Assembly (NCBI GenBank): GCA_037576195.1
Contig: CM075103.1
Span: forward strand, 30,154,723 to 30,218,722
Reading direction: 5' to 3'
Length of the DNA: 64,000 bases
Source of the DNA: Phytoseiulus persimilis
Taxonomy: Eukaryota; Arthropoda; Arachnida; Mesostigmata; Phytoseiidae
Position numbers and translations under genes: made by a program. The notes beneath the pieces were generated by a model. That model saw nothing but the letters and a program-made list of their open reading frames with translations. It ran no database searches and was not told where the DNA came from. Positions 1 through 10,580 of the stretch are shown here, in pieces (the first letter of the stretch is position 1; the number at the start of each line of letters is the position of its first letter).

Positions 1-876
1 GCTGGACACTGTCCGCGTATGCTTGCCTCAAGTGCATCAATGCTTCTTCAGTTTGACGTGACTACCGCCCTTCTCGATGGCGATCTGCAGGAACAAATCT
101 GGATGACTCAACCCCCGGGATGGTCAGATGACACCGACCGGGTATGCCTGTTGCACAAAAGTCTATCCGGCCTCGAACAAGCTCCGCGATGCCGGAATCA
201 AAATTCAGACGTTCCACGGAATCTCGACTTCACTCAAAGCAAAGCCGATAACTGCGTATTCTACTGGCTTGGCTCGAATGGCAAACTCCTAATGCTATCC
301 GTAACCGTCGAAGACGGACTAATTGCCTTGATGCACGAGCACTTGATAACAGATACATTCGCCAAACAGGAGATATGCTCCAAGCTCAAGACTTCTCTTC
401 TGAGTCTCTACCTTGGAAATCAGCTTCATTTCGATTCCGACCACAAAGGCTGGCTAAACCAGTACAAGTACACCAATCCTGTGGTCTTACCAACAGCAAC
501 GCCCAGTCTTATTGTCCTCCAGATAGAGTGAGTTCATAGCGGTCACGGACTGCTCAAAGTCCGCTCTCTGGCTTCGAACACTCTTCCAAGACCTACGAAT
601 CACTATTCGTCCACTGATCTTCGTGGACAACAATGGAGCGATGAAGCTCATAGAGAATCCAGTTTCCCACAAGCATACGAAACACATTTCCATCAGATTC
701 TCCTTCAGTCTTCAACCACACGAATGTAAACAAGTCGAATATCGATGTATTCCGACGACAAAGAATCTCAGTGACGGTCTGTCGAAACCGCTTCACAAAC
801 CAATCATCGAGCGTTCTCTTTGTTCAGTCCGCGTCTCCGGGATATTTCCGCTTCGAAGACTGCGATGACGCCGATG
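1..876 (+). pseudogene. copia-superfamily pol remnant (RT to RNase H, then start of env-like ORF)
   Basis: Degenerate second copy of the copia element at 48125-58886. Positions 19-480 encode reverse transcriptase (FDVTTALLDGDLQEQIWMTQ), and 620-830 encode the end of RNase H (VDNNGAMKLIENPV, KPLHKP). The catalytic YVDD box of the better copy (YVDDGL) reads TVEDGL here, so the enzyme is dead. About 430 bp between RT and RNase H is missing compared with 52190-52605. Positions 827-876 match the start of the env-like ORF of the better copy (SVSPxYFRFEDCDDA), so that ORF belongs to the family. The element is cut off by the left window edge, and its 3' side ends at LINE sequence near 880. Confidence 0.9.
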
Positions 877-881
877 GTGCT

Positions 882-992
882 CTGCTCAGGTCGTACTCAT
901 TGAATGCGGGCGTACTCTGGGGCTCAGTACTACCTCCAACTCTCTTTCTGATGCATATCAATGATCTTCTCGTCTTCACCTCGACCCCATCC
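882..992 (+). pseudogene. LINE reverse transcriptase fragment
   Basis: A 37-residue stretch reads GVLWGSVLPPTLFLMHINDL. This is the conserved LINE RT block usually seen as GVPQGSVLSPxLFLxxINDL, upstream of the catalytic F/YADD box. It is only a fragment, fused in frame to the copia remnant on its left, and nothing after it continues the RT. The clade cannot be told from so short a piece. Confidence 0.7.
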
Positions 993-1612
993 ACAGCTCC
1001 GCGGACCAAAGTACGCTTCACGCTGGGTACTCTTCCAAGAAGTCTGGTGGAGCGCCGCTCCTTCATCCCTTTCCATCCTCGATTCTATATAAAGGCGTGC
1101 TGTTCGCTTCATTGGTGATGAGGCCCTGTCCTCCTCTCTCGGAACCTTGTCCTTTCGACGCAAGGTCGCCGACCTCTGTCTATCCTACAGCTGCAGATAC
1201 TTCCATGGAAGATGTTCAACTGAAACATCTTCCCTCCTTCCTCCCTTTTCGACCTTCGTCCGTATAACCAGACGTAGTGTCAAACAACACCCCTATTCTG
1301 TGCAATTATCCACCGATCGTTCGAGAAGAGCTACATACGGGAGCTGGTCACTCTCCTCGTGCCATTTCCGAATGTACTCGTGGAGATCCTACGACTCAAG
1401 TATTTGGAGCAAGAAAACTTGAAACACAGGAAAGGCGGAGAGCATTCGAGAGAAACATCAACATCGAAACAATTTTTCGACATAATGAAGGAATGTTCTC
1501 CATAAATGAAGAAATTGTTACCGGCATTCCTGAGGGAAACAGGGACTCCGTGAAGTCCCCGTCATCAACCAATAAGGATGATTCGCACGAACGTCCAATC
1601 TAAACATATTGT
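993..1612. other. no gene recognised; TATA-like site
   Basis: Open frames here are short and match no family I recognise. CTATATAAAGG at about 1086-1096 resembles a TATA box and could be a relic LTR or element promoter. The frame at 1277-1603 leads into the Helitron helicase and may be its decayed upstream part. Confidence 0.3.
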
Positions 1613-2010
1613 ATGAGCAAAGAGGACTACTATAGATTCATGTGTCAAATAAATGCCGAGCGACGAAAACTCATATTGGAAGTCATACATCGCCTACACG
1701 ATCCAAACCAGGAATCGATCCGAATTTCTCTGACAGGTCCCGCGGGTTGTGAGAAAACATTCACTTTGAACGCTTCAATGGAAACATAAAATCGCTAGAA
1801 TCATCAGCATAATCCAATGAGCAATGCATACATAGCGTCAGCAACAACGGGCGAAGCAGCGTTCGGGATAAACGGAGTAACTGCACATTCCATTGTCTGG
1901 CTCACTCTGTTGCGACAAATGGCTCAAACACCAACGCAGTGCTCCAAACTCTTCGGCATCCAGTGCAAAATGTCAAATGTGTGATCATAGAGGAAGAAAG
2001 TACGTGCAGT
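1613..2010 (+). pseudogene. Helitron Pif1-like helicase fragment
   Basis: From the ATG at 1613 the reading gives SKEDYYRFMCQINAERRK, then ISLTGPAGCEKTFTLN, a Walker A P-loop of Pif1 type. A stop follows. After it, ATTGEAAFGINGVTAHSI is the conserved Pif1 block after the P-loop, and KCVIIEEES (a further frame change) is the Walker B region. Pif1-family helicases of this kind are the C-terminal domain of Helitron RepHel transposases. The third glycine position of GxxGxGKT is E (GPAGCEKT), and stops and frame changes break the gene. No Rep (HUH) domain was found nearby. Confidence 0.8.
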
Positions 2011-2659
2011 CCACTTGTCTCCATTCCATCGACTCACGAACTCACGATCACAAGGGATGAAAGGTGGATACGAAATAAACTTCGGTGGTTTGAGTAGGTT
2101 TGATTCGGTAGGTTTGATCGCATTTGGCGATCTGAAACGATCACCACCGGTTAATGTTACCTCAGTATACAGCGCTGTACAGGGTTCTTTCGGAGGAAGA
2201 GCTGTTCTATGGCTGCGTTTTCACGCGAAACTCACGCCACTGATTTCTTTCATCACTTCCTCGGACTCCTCATCTTATGCGAGAACGTCTCCCAGTCGTT
2301 CCGAAACGTTGAGATGTGGGGTCATATTGTCCATCCGGCTTTCGAGAGAGCTCGGCACATTTCTGTCGATCTCATGTGCGTGGCACGTACGCGTTGGGAG
2401 GTGGAAATTCGAGTGCTTATAAGCTCACTCGGCAAGCAGTTGCGGTTGTTGGCACTCACGGTTTCGGATCGCAATCTTCTTCTCGTTCCGGTGCATCTCC
2501 TAGTTTGGAATCTTCGGGACGCTTCTACCTTTCGCTTTGACCACAGTTTTCGTCCCGCTGTGTTCTTGAAGCATTTCATATGTTTTTGTAAGCGATCGAA
2601 ACGAGAGCCATTTGAGCCGAATCGGACGTAACCGAACTGAGTGTAATCATGAGTGCCAG
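2011..2659. other. no recognised gene
   Basis: A 140-codon open frame (2209-2631, +) and overlapping shorter frames on both strands show no motif I recognise. The stretch probably continues the decayed Helitron or is transposon debris. Confidence 0.3.
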
Positions 2660-3837
2660 TGAGACAGCTGCTTATGAAGACAAGTCGACTTTTACCTGTA
2701 TGAGGTTGACAAGAAAGCCAGGGGCAAGCTCTATTGCCGTCGCATCCGCAGAAGAAGTGACGGCTGTGCTGGAAGAGCCATCGTTTTCAAGGTAAGAGCT
2801 TATTGTTGCTCTCATCGAAACTCGCTCAAACTACGCCTGCAGCCTACCTCGGAGTTTGCTCTGGCATTACCATTTGCTCCGGATTCCTTGAACTCCTGTT
2901 GGAGGTCTCGGGGGTTATCGTCGAGGAGCGAAGTGGCAAACACTGCCATGGGCCAGAAGAAAAAGAGTTCATCCGTCGGACAAGGATGAGAGCGATGCGA
3001 AAGCGGTTTCAGCAAGGCCGTCGAGCAGGGTGCGACAAGTTCACAACGAAGTCCTCTCAACATCCATCATTGGCCTTTGGGCAAATCACGACGCGGAGGA
3101 AATAGGGGCATCGATGCCAGCATTCGAGAACATTCGCAGCACGCTCAAGCTCCCGAGTCCGTCTCCCACCTCCTGAATCGCGAGCGGAGATAGTCCTCAG
3201 CGAAGTTGCCGCACTAAATGCAGTTAAAGAAGTACTCCGTACGGCAGAGCGGAAAGGGTGCCATTTCCACTTCACGCTATGCTGGTGGCGTGAAGTGCAG
3301 CAAGTGGGCCTTGTACCATATTATAGTGACCCCAGTGTGAAGCGGCTCTTACGATGCATATGCACGCTTTCACTCGTTCCGCTGAACTCTGTGGACGATG
3401 CCTGGATCGATATCGACGGTGAAACCCCCGGACCAGAACACCCCGCCTATCAGAAACTGGGATAATTCAAGGACTACGTTATCAAACGTGGCTCGATAAC
3501 CTAGAGGAGTTCCCCAGAAAACTTTGGAATCGTTCTGGCAATTGCGGGCCGTGGACGACCAATCACGTTGAAGGATGGCGTCAAGCATAGAACGGCGTCA
3601 TCCGGAAAAAGCATGTCTATTTTTGAGAAGATTAGCCATCTCAAGCATAGGGACATCCGCTCTGCGAACGATATGATCCTCCTCGATGGCGGGCAGCGGT
3701 GTCCTCCTTCTAGCCAGAAATACAACGATCTCAATCAAAGATACCTCAGATTCGTTCAACAGCTGAAAAAGGACCAGTTGGATCTCAGCGAGTACTTGCA
3801 CAATGTGGCGCGCAACATTCCCTCATTAGAGCTCTGA
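2660..3837 (+). pseudogene. degraded FLYWCH-MULE transposase
   Basis: At 2687-2791 the frame DFYLYEVDKKARGKLYCRRI...CAGRAIVFK resembles a FLYWCH zinc finger and ends at a good 5' splice site (CAAG|GTAAGAG, GT at 2792). In 3210-3420 the reading AERKGCHFHFTLCWWREVQQ, then GLVPYYSDPSVKRLLR and LSLVPLNSVDDAW, matches the conserved block after the second catalytic residue of MULE transposases (C-x-F-H-F, WR-x-VQ-x-x-GL). The C-terminal part (KYNDLNQRYLRFVQQLKKDQ, then EYLHNVARN) runs to the stop at 3837. Several frame breaks lie between. This is a different MULE lineage from the Ulp1-bearing ones in this window. Confidence 0.75.
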
Positions 3838-3863
3838 GCCTCTCGCCCACGATGGTTACCTCC

Positions 3864-4976
3864 CTCGAGCCCGATTCCTCGAGCCCGAATACCGCGAGCC
3901 CGAATAGAGCTCCGCCCAGCGGAGAGCGCGCCGGCTCAGTGAAGCTTCTATGAACGCGCTCCTCTCAGGACAGAGCAGGACCTTGTTGTAGAGAACGAAT
4001 TGAACATATGGCATCGGAACAATGTTGGCCCTGCCGTCTTTTGTCCTGCTGCTGTTCACTGCCCCACGCTTCGGAAATATGATCACACACTCCTTCTCCA
4101 AGTCAGGGTGAACGGATGAGGAAACTGCCCCTTGAGGGCGGAGGGGCAAGAGGGGCAAACGACTTTTCTCATCGCAGTTGCCGGGTGAGCTGGGGAGTCT
4201 TTCGTTCGACGATAGCCCAACTGCTTGAATCACGTTGAATGAAAATATCTCAATCAAAACAAATAAATCATAGTTCTTCAAGTCGAGCTCTCTCTTCCTT
4301 GCGTGATCTCCGAGAGTTCCGCCATCTCGAAGGTTGCTCACAGACATGAGCACTGCTCATTGCTCACCCTATCCGCTCCAAATCAGGCCGGATGAGGCGA
4401 TCGAAGAAGGAAGATGTCGCGAATCACACTGCGCTTCTTTGGAGCTTTCGGAATGTAGCATAGGAATAATCTCCTGGAATACATGCATAGTCCTTATTCA
4501 GAAATTGAGTCCCTCAAGGGGCGTGAAACCTGCTCCTGACTAATCTGGAGCCGCATTGTTGTCGTGGTCGTTCGTCGCACTATCGGCGAACTCTCATTCC
4601 GTCAGTTTTCATGGAGGCAATGACTGATTCTTCATGCAAAATCATTGGCTATCCGAACAATCAGTACCATTCGTCCCTCCTCCGATGCGCTCCCTGGGTG
4701 TGATTGCTCGAGTTCATCCACATGCACTCAGGAGGGCGATGTCACAGAGATGCTCTCCGAACGCTTCTCCGTTCAGAGGGAAGGATAGCGACTCATGCTT
4801 TGAATCAGGCCAAGATGATGTAACCAGAGAACTCCTGGCGGAAGCGACATCGCCCCGCACAGAAGCTTCACTGAGCCGGCGCGCTGTCCGCTGGGCGGAG
4901 CTTTACTCGGGCTCGGGGTATTCGGGCTCGCGGAATCGGGTTCGCGGCAATCGGGTTCGCGGCAATCGGGCTCGAG
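3864..4976. mobile_element. foldback-type element FB1
   Basis: Inverted repeats of about 90 and 115 bp (3864-3951 and 4861-4976) bracket about 900 bp. Outward from the shared inner motif GAAGCTTC each arm reads GAGCCGGCGCGCT, then CGCTGGGCGGAGCT, then a tandem run of a roughly 15-bp unit (ATTCGGGCTCGCGG and variants). There are three units on the left and five on the right. Iterated units in the inverted repeats are typical of foldback elements. The interior holds no recognisable gene. I could not find a convincing target duplication. Confidence 0.7.
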
Positions 4977-5740
4977 GCAAGTCCCCCCCCCCCGATCCGT
5001 CCCCATGCGAGAATCACGGTCGAGCACTCCCAACTTTGCAGCGCACTCCCCTCCAAGTTCTACGGGAGCGAAACAGAATCGGCGTTATTGCGAGACACTC
5101 ACCTCCTCATCAAATGAATTTTCTGATCATCACAAGTCGTAATTTGATCTGGGATTTGCTGGTTGTTTTTCGCGTTGGACGCGTTTCGGATTCTTTTTCC
5201 TCATTCGGCTCATCGGTTCATTGTAGTTTGCTCGTTATGTTTGACAGAATTTGTGACTGAAATGGGGGAATGTCGGAGCGGATCAGGAATCGCCCCTGGC
5301 TGTTTATGGAGCGTTTATCCTGGGTTTCGCTCCACTGATAGTGCGATCAGACGATTGATCGATTCATTGTGCGTGTCATGAGTTCGTTTCATGGTTCGCA
5401 ATCGTAGGAGGTCAAGTAGAGTCTCGTGGTCATACGTGGACGTCAGATCGATCGCTGAATCACCTCCATGGACCTCGGGAACGTATGGTCAGATCGAACC
5501 CCGGCACCACCTTCATCGTCTATTAGGAGGGCGGACAGAAATAATGACCAACTCACGAACAGTCAAACTGACGGACGAAGCGGATTGAATACAGCGATGA
5601 TGAGTATACCATGGGCAATTCAACTCCTCCTCATGGTTTTTACATTGAATGTAGCCCTGGCTCCGACGCCAGTTGGATTCTCACAGTATTTTGCTTCCCT
5701 CGAAACTTGGTGATGCTGGCTGATCCAGCGTTGCAAAATA
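4977..5740. other. no recognised gene
   Basis: No conserved frame, repeat or terminal motif recognised. It begins with a poly-C run at 4983-4992. TA at 5739-5740 is the left target base pair of the mariner element. Confidence 0.4.
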
Positions 5741-6172
5741 TTGGGTAGATGCAAAAGTTCCGGGCCCCTAATTTCAATCGCTCATAACTCCATCCCAGGT
5801 GGCGCAGAACGATAATAAAATATACGAAATGTGCGGAATTCAGTCAGCTTTCAGATGGAATCACGCGATTTTTTCAAAAGCACCGTGCTCGCAAGAGCGA
5901 TTTTACTGAAAGGGTCGAAATTCGAGAAATCGCGGTTTTGCGATTCCGGCGAAACTAAGATTATGACCCCCTGCTTTCTCTTCGGAATCACGAAGTTCGT
6001 CGAAAAATAAGCGGTTCCAGGAAAAATTGGGCATTTCGGCCACGGCAAAGCGGAGATATCGGCTCCCGAAGATCCGATTTTTTGGTGACCTTCTTCCCGC
6101 CAATTGAACGGTCTCACGGATGGGATACGCTGGAAATTCCCTGGAAACGCTCAAAAGCCTCTCGAAAATGTT
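5741..6172 (+). repeat. left long terminal inverted repeat of the mariner element
   Basis: Matches the reverse complement of 10128-10578 over its full length with small gaps. Examples are GGGCCCCTAATTTCAATCGC at the outer part and GGATACGCTGG near the inner boundary. Confidence 0.85.
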
Positions 6173-6447
6173 TCCTCACCACAGAGTGATCGGCATGCCT
6201 TACCGACGATGACTTCGATTGCTCCAGCAGAGAGAACCTGCTGGTTTTCTCACACTATGTCACGTTCTCGAATGTCAGGCTACGAGAAGCGACGCTGGGA
6301 ACGAGAGATATTGGGATTCCATAATCAGTATCGTTCCACTCGTGCGATGACTAACAGGTTCTTCCAACGCGCTCATTGCAGCAGCTGATCTTTCTTTTTT
6401 CCCGTGAAGTTCGTGAAAGTTTCAAAAACTCCAGCCATCATTGCGGA

Positions 6448-7483
6448 ATGGCCAATCGAGATCAACTGATCCGGTACGCAATGCTCTACGAGTTCCTCAA
6501 GGGGAATTCAGCGGCGGAGACGAACTGTCAAATGGAATCCGTGTTCCGTGAAGCCACTCCGCCTCTCTCCACAGTGAAGAGGTGGTTCGCCAGTTTCCGA
6601 GACGGCAATCAGGGCCTGAACGATGAGCCACGATCAGGCCGACCTGTAAAACTGAGTGACGACGAATTGGTTGCCTTCCTCAACGGCAATCCGTCGATAC
6701 CATAACAACCGACGAGATGGCAGAGCATTTCGCCGTGGATACTTCGACAGTGACTAGGCACCTCAAGAAACTCGGGTTCGTCTCAGAGTTAGACGCTTGG
6801 GTCCCGCCCACCTGTCTGATGACAACGGACGTGATCGTTCCAACATCGCCAGGGCCCTGCTTACCGGGCACTCCTTGGAACCGTTCCTGGACAGGCTAGT
6901 CACGGGCGATCAGAAATGGGTTGTATACCAGAATGCCTCGAGGAGGAGATCATGGAGACAGAGAGGCGCGGAAGCCGGCGCCTCCGCGAGAGCAGGACTG
7001 CATCCCAAAAAAGTCCTGTTTTCCGTCTGGTGGGATGTCAAGGAGTCGTTTATTTTGAGCTCCTGTACCCTGGCACGACAATCACGGCGAAGAAGCACTG
7101 TGAGCAGCTGCGAGAACTCGGAGCGACTCTCCCGAGGAAGCGCCCGGTTTTGCTCAATCGCAGGGGCGTTGTCTTCCACCATGACAACGCTCGACCGCAT
7201 ACCGCTCGGGGAACAGAGGATACATTACGGGAATTTGGATGGGAAGTTCTGGAGCACCCGCCATACTCACCGGACATCGCGCCCTCCGACGACCATCTAT
7301 TCCGGTCGCTGCAGAACTCGATGGACGGCACCTCGTTCAATGACGTTCGCGCGGTGAGGTTTCTTTTTGGTTCATTTCTTCGAGATGGTGAAAACGCCAA
7401 AGTTCTTCCGGAGAGGTATTGAGAAACTTCCTGATCGATGGAGAGAAATCGTCGACAGACAGGGCGACTGTATACCCGAATAA
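6448..7483 (+). pseudogene. mariner transposase (irritans/Hsmar1-like), broken
   Basis: DDD transposase of the mariner family. The start at 6448 (MANRDQLIRYAMLYEFLKGN) is followed by the paired helix-turn-helix DNA-binding region, with WFASFRDGNQGLNDEPRSGR as the linker. The catalytic part carries D1 in LVTGDQKWVVY, the HPKKVLFSVWWD block, D2 in FHHDNARPHTA and D3 in the SPDIAPSDDHLF block (usually SPDLAPSDYHLF), giving the DD34D layout. The stop is at about 7481-7483 after QGDCIPE. The gene is split over three frames, with breaks near 6703, 6800 and 7060, so it cannot make an active enzyme. Insertion of the Helitron-like element 7 bp after the stop left the coding part whole. Confidence 0.9.
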
Positions 7484-7489
7484 TCCTTA

Positions 7490-9764
7490 TCCTTACTATA
7501 TATAACCAGCTGGCCTTTGGCCGACTTGGAGGGGTGATTCCGGAACCGATCTGACGATACTTTTCAAAACGTGGAGGGGTGATTCCGGAACCGATCTGAC
7601 CATACTTTTCAAAACGTGGAGGGGTGATTCCGGGACCAATCTGAGCATTACTTTCCAACTCTGGAGGGGTGATTCAGGGACCAATCTGAGCATTACTATC
7701 CAACTCTGGAGGAGTGATTCCGAGACCAATCTGACCATTACTTTCCAACTCTGAAGGGGTGATTCCGATACCAATCTGAGCATTACTTTCCCACTCTGGA
7801 GGGGTGATTCTGGGACCAATCTGACCATTACTTCCCAACTCTGGAGGGGTGATTCCGGGACCAATCTGGGGATTACTTCCCAACTCTGGAGGGGTGATTC
7901 CGAGACCAATTTGACCATTACTCCCCCACTCTGGAGGGGTGATTCTGGGACCAATCTGGGCATTACTTCTCAACTCTGGAGGGGTGATTCCGAGACCAAT
8001 CTGAGCATAACTTTTCAACTTTGGAGGGGTGATTCCGAGACCAATCTGACCAATACTTTCCAACTTTGGAGAGGTGATTCCGGGATTAATCTGACCATTA
8101 CTTCCCAACTCTGGAGGGGTGATTTCGGGACCAATCTGGGCATTACTTCCCAACTCCGGAGGGGTGATTCCGAGACCAATCTGAGCATTACTTTCCCACT
8201 CTGGAGGGGTGATTCTGGGACCAATCTGGGCATTACTTTCCAACTCTGGAGGGGTGACTCCGAAACCAATCTGACCATAACTTTCCAACTCTGGAGGGTG
8301 ACTCCGAGACCAATCTGAGCATAACTTTTCAACTTTGGAGGGGTGATTCCGAGACCAATCTGACCAATACTTTCCAACTTTGGAGAGGTGATTCCGGGAT
8401 TAATCTGACCATTACTTCCCAACTCTGGAGGGGTGATTTCGGGACCAATCTGGGCATTACTTCCCAACTCCGGAGGGGTGATTCTGGGACCAATCTGGGC
8501 ATTACTTTCCAACTCTGGAGGGGTGACTCCGAAACCAATCTGACCATAACTTTCCAACTCTGGAGGGGTGATTCCGAGACCAATCTGAGCATAACTTTTC
8601 AACTTTGGAGGGGTGATTCCGAGACCAATCTGACCAATACTTTCCAACTTTGGAGAGGTGATTCCGGGATTAATCTGACCATTACTTCCCAACTCTGGAG
8701 GGGTGATTTCGGGACCAATCTGGGCATTACTTCCCAACTCCGGAGGGGTGATTCCGAGACCAATCTGAGCATTACTTTCCCACTCTGGAGGGGTGATTCT
8801 GGGACCAATCTGGGCATTACTTTCCAACTCTGGAGGGGTGACTCCGAAACCAATCTGACCATAACTTTCCAACTCTGGAGGGTGACTCCGAGACCAATCT
8901 GACCATTACTTTCCAACTCTTGAGGGCTGATTCCGAGACCAATCTGATGATTACTTCCCAATTCCGGAGGGGTGATTCCGGGACCAATCTGACCATACTT
9001 TCCCAAGTCTGGAGGGGTGATTCCGCGACCAATCTGACCATACTTCTCCGAATCAGGAAGGGTGATCACGAGACCAATCTGACCATTCTTTCTCGAGTCT
9101 GGAGGGGTGATTTCGAGACCAATCTAACCATACTTCTCCGAATCAGGAGCGGTGATCACGAGACCAATCTGACCATACTTTCCCAAGTCTGGAGGGGTGA
9201 TTCGGAGACCAATCGGACCATACTCCTCCGAATCAGGAAGGGTGATCACAACCCCAATCTGATGATTACTTCCCAATTCCGGAGGGGTGATTCCGGGACC
9301 AATCTGACCATACTTTCCCAAGTCTGGAGGGGTGATTCCGAGACCAATCTGATGATTACTTCCCAATTCCGGAGGGGTGATTCCGGGACCAATCTGACCA
9401 TACTTTCCCAAGTCTGGAGGGGTGATTCCGCGACCAATCTGACCATACTTCTCCGAATCAGGAAGGGTGATCACGAGACCAATCTGACCATTCTTTCCCA
9501 AGTCTGGAGGGGTGATCCCGAGACCAATCTGACCATACTTCTCCGAATCAGGAGGGGTGATCACGAGACCAATCTGACCATACTTTTCCAAGTCTGGAGG
9601 GGTGATCCCGAGACCAATCTGACCATACTCCTCCGAATCAGGAAGGGTGATCACAAGACCAATCTGACCATACTTTCAAAAACCATGATGCTGAATGCTG
9701 ACCCAGTGAAGAGAGAGAAAAGTGCCTCGATGCCAGAGAACGCCGTCCAACCGCGGCCGACTGG
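7490..9764 (+). mobile_element. Helitron-like non-autonomous element H1 carrying a 45-bp minisatellite
   Basis: Begins TCCTTACTATATATAACCAG directly after an A (7489) and ends ...CGCGGCCGACTGG directly before a T (9765). A|TC at the 5' end, CTRR|T at the 3' end and no target duplication are the hallmarks of Helitrons. The same two ends, in opposite orientation, bound the second array at 54683-56837. Almost all of the interior is the 45-bp array. The palindrome GGCCTTTGGCC lies near the 5' end (7513-7523). A non-coding 80-bp stretch follows the array (9681-9764). Confidence 0.65.
7528..9680 (+). repeat. 45-bp minisatellite array 1 (about 48 units)
   Basis: Consensus unit begins GGAGGGGTGATTCCGAGACC and continues with AATCTGACCATTACTTTCCA and ACTCT. 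The length is 45 bp with a few 44-bp units (near 8294 and 8878). Because 45 is divisible by three, several frames on both strands stay open for hundreds of codons. These are a by-product of the repeat, not genes. A higher-order repeat of six to seven units occurs at 8011, 8325 and 8595. Units after about 8940 form a second subfamily with CGAATCAGGA / CAAGTCTGGA junctions. Confidence 0.97.
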
Positions 9765-9799
9765 TGGAAAATAAAGTGTTTGTTTCTCAATGATGTCAC

Positions 9800-9880
9800 C
9801 AGGGGCGTACCCAGCTTTTTTTTTGGGGGGGCCAAGGATGTGATGATGATGATGCCGATGATGATGATCATCATCGTCTC
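9800..9880. repeat. hAT-like terminal sequence and GAT microsatellite
   Basis: CAGGGGCGTACCCAGC followed by a T-run and a G-run (9800-9833) has the look of a hAT-type element end (CAGGGGCGTA...). The partner end was not found. It is followed by an imperfect (GAT)n/(ATC)n run (about 9840-9877). Confidence 0.45.
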
Positions 9881-10127
9881 GAGATTTTCATGACGCAATC
9901 AACATGGTTTTCAAACCTGTGAGAATTTTCCTGATAAGACTGAATCTTTGTGGAACTTTTTCGTCCATTAAAGTAGAATACAATCCACCCTTCCCAATAT
10001 TATCGAAGAGTTCCGGGTGCCACCGCAGTGAAATTACTCTTCCGTCGCTGGAGAAGACGAAAATGGATCCGACACTGATTCTAAGGTCACTTCTTGCAAG
10101 GCGAACAACGGTGAAAAGTGTTGAGAG

Positions 10128-10578
10128 GCTGTTTCAAGAGGCTTCTGAGCGTTTCCAGGGGAATACCAGCGTATCCCACTCATGAGACCGTTCAATTGGC
10201 GAAAAAAAGGTCATCAAAAAAATCACAAAAAAATCGACTCTTCGTGAGCCGATATCTCCGCTTTGCCGTGGCCAAAATGCCCGATTTTTTCGAAACCGCT
10301 CATTTTTCGACGAACTTTATGATTCCGAAGAGAAAACAGGGGGTCATAACCTTCCTTTCGGAGAAATGCAAAATCGCGATTTCTCGAATTTCGACCCTTT
10401 CAGTAAAATCGCTCCTGTGAGCACGGTGCTTTTTAAAAAATATCGCGTTCCACCGGTTCCCACCGCAAAGCTGACTGGATTCCGCACATCTCGTGTATTT
10501 TATCACCTTTCTGCGCCTCCTGGGGGCGGAGTTATGAGCGATTGAAATTAGGGGCCCAGAAATTTTGCACCCACCCAA
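10128..10578 (-). repeat. right long terminal inverted repeat of the mariner element
   Basis: Reverse complement of 5741-6172. The outer end TTTTGCACCCACCCAA is followed by the TA target pair at 10579-10580. Confidence 0.85.
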
Positions 10579-10580
10579 TA

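Larger units (their letters stand above)
5741..10578. mobile_element. mariner element with long TIRs, interrupted by a Helitron-like insertion
   Basis: The ends read TTGGGTAGATGCAAAAGTTC on the left and its inverted counterpart on the right (TTTTGCACCCACCCAA). Each is flanked by TA (5739-5740 and 10579-10580), the Tc1/mariner target duplication. The start TTGGGT-GGTGCAAAA resembles the terminal repeats of Hsmar1-like mariners. The inverted repeats extend about 430-450 bp inward, far longer than the roughly 30 bp usual for mariner. Inside are a broken mariner transposase (6448-7483), a Helitron-like element (7490-9764) and a hAT-like end near 9800. Without the Helitron insertion the element is about 2.56 kb. 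Confidence 0.75.

Noticed and set aside
4983-4992. Poly-C run as a functional element
   Set aside because: A simple homopolymer beside a foldback arm, with no further structure.
7528-9680. Long overlapping open frames (up to 285 codons) on both strands, as if a repeat protein were encoded
   Set aside because: The 45-bp unit is divisible by three and lacks stops in several frames, so long frames arise automatically. There is no start context, no non-repeat domain and no preference for one frame.
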